A DNA stretch of 7,046 nucleotides from Sphingomonadales bacterium (GTDB lineage Bacteria; Pseudomonadota; Alphaproteobacteria; Sphingomonadales; Sphingomonadaceae). Shown piece after piece: positions 6,199-7,046 of the stretch. Where the stretch lies: contig JAGPVK010000235.1 in the NCBI GenBank assembly GCA_018067055.1, positions 1 through 7,046 on the forward strand. The letters run 5' to 3'. Numbering within the stretch: the stretch's first letter is position 1; every line of letters starts with the position of its first letter. The notes beneath the pieces are model-generated. The model ran no database searches. It saw only the letters and a list, made by a program, of their open reading frames with translations, and was not told the DNA's origin. The position numbers and the translations under genes are program-made.

Positions 6199-7044
6199 TT
6201 AGCGCGCTTCGCGTTTCGCCATGAACGCCAGCCGTTCAAACAGCATCACGTCCTGCTCGTTCTTGAGCAATGCACCATGCAATGGCGGGATTGCCTTGCT
6301 GGAATCTTTCGACTGCAGCACTTCGAGCGGCATATCCTCGTTGAGGATCAGTTTCAGCCAGTCGAGCAATTCGCTGGTGCTTGGCTTTTTCTTGAGGCCC
6401 GGGACGTCTCGAACATCGTAGAAGATATCCATCGCCTTTTTGACCAAGATTCCCTGAATGTCGGGGAAATGGACGTTGATGATTTCCTGCATCGTCTCGC
6501 GATCAGGGAATTTGATATAGTGGAAGAAACAGCGGCGCAGGAAGGCGTCGGGCAGTTCCTTCTCATTGTTGGAGGTAATGATCACGATTGGCCGTTCGAC
6601 CGCCTTGATCGTCTCCTTGGTTTCGTAGACATGGAATTCCATGCGGTCGAGTTCTTGCAGCAGATCGTTTGGAAATTCGATGTCCGCCTTGTCGATTTCG
6701 TCGATCAGCAGGACCGGCAGTTCGGGAGCGGTGAACGCCTCCCACAGCTTCCCCTTGCGGATATAGTTGGAGATATCGTGTACCCGTTCGTCGCCCAGCT
6801 GGCCGTCCCGAAGCCGCGCAACCGCGTCATATTCATACAGGCCCTGATGCGCCTTGGTGGTCGATTTCACGTTCCACTCGATCAGCGGCGTACCCATTGC
6901 CTTGGCAATTTCATAAGCCAGTACGGTTTTGCCGGTGCCGGGCTCGCCTTTGACGAGGAGAGGGCGCCGGAGAGTCATGGCGGCGTTGACAGCAACCTTC
7001 AGATCATCGGTTGCAACATAGTCTTCGGTACCGTCAAAACGCAT
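6199..7044 (-). CDS. MoxR-family AAA+ ATPase
   Basis: This 281-residue MoxR-type AAA+ ATPase probably acts as a chaperone-like remodeller together with the VWA protein encoded just downstream. It has Walker A GEPGTGKT (33-40), Walker B LLIDEIDKAD (112-121), sensor 1 within IITSNNEKELPDAFL (155-169), an arginine-finger region RRC (170-172), and a sensor-2-like segment STSELLDW (222-229) ahead of the C-terminal lid. Length and motif spacing suit the family, so it appears complete. The ATG at 7042-7044 gives MRFDGTEDYVATDDLKVAVN, a typical start for this subgroup. The window ends 2 bases further on, so its ribosome binding site and promoter cannot be seen, and a longer start or an upstream operon partner cannot be excluded. 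The protein is probably cytoplasmic. In methylotrophs and CO-oxidisers such pairs help install cofactors or metals in enzymes (MoxR, CoxD/CoxE), but no such client gene is present here. Confidence 0.94.
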   Translation of the reverse strand: MRFDGTEDYVATDDLKVAVNAAMTLRRPLLVKGEPGTGKTVLAYEIAKAMGTPLIEWNVKSTTKAHQGLYEYDAVARLRDGQLGDERVHDISNYIRKGKLWEAFTAPELPVLLIDEIDKADIEFPNDLLQELDRMEFHVYETKETIKAVERPIVIITSNNEKELPDAFLRRCFFHYIKFPDRETMQEIINVHFPDIQGILVKKAMDIFYDVRDVPGLKKKPSTSELLDWLKLILNEDMPLEVLQSKDSSKAIPPLHGALLKNEQDVMLFERLAFMAKREAR

Positions 7045-7046
7045 GA

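Overview
The window looks like chromosomal DNA from an alphaproteobacterium, most likely a sphingomonad (Sphingomonadales). The moderate GC content, apparently in the 50s percent by eye, would fit marine or freshwater Sphingorhabdus/Parasphingorhabdus-like lineages better than high-GC Sphingomonas. The assignment rests on the style of the proteins: a TyrRS of the alphaproteobacterial type, a DOMON-like protein of a kind familiar from sphingomonads, and a MoxR/VWA pair with a typical alphaproteobacterial sequence. It is a judgement by eye, not a database match. No mobile element, tRNA, rRNA, CRISPR array or prophage gene is visible, and coding density is very high: there is no gene-free stretch longer than about 100 bases.

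Layout, left to right. (1) The C-terminal helicase part of recG (+ strand) enters from the left edge. Its last 18 bases overlap, tail to tail, the end of a small PilZ-domain gene on the - strand. (2) A 95-base gap upstream of the PilZ gene carries short direct repeats and separates it from tyrS (tyrosyl-tRNA synthetase, - strand). (3) Divergent from tyrS, with only about 38 bases between the preferred starts, is a two-gene + strand operon: a DOMON-like protein and a DUF1343/NamZ-like (GH171) protein joined by a TGATG stop/start overlap. (4) A 57-base AT-rich spacer leads to a 100-residue gene of uncertain function with WYL-like features. (5) That gene meets tail to tail, 3 bases apart, a - strand pair: a MoxR-type AAA+ ATPase (upstream) followed 15 bases later by a CoxE-like VWA-domain protein.

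Functionally the window is mostly housekeeping: recombination repair (RecG), translation (TyrRS), possible c-di-GMP sensing (PilZ) and a MoxR/VWA chaperone pair. The DOMON-like/NamZ-like operon is the least characterised part and may relate to peptidoglycan sugar metabolism. The NamZ-like protein has no export signal and carries Gln where NamZ enzymes carry a Glu proposed to be catalytic. It may therefore be inactive, altered in mechanism, or a different enzyme. I see no convincing evidence of a wholly new multi-gene system, but this operon and the small WYL-like protein are the best leads.
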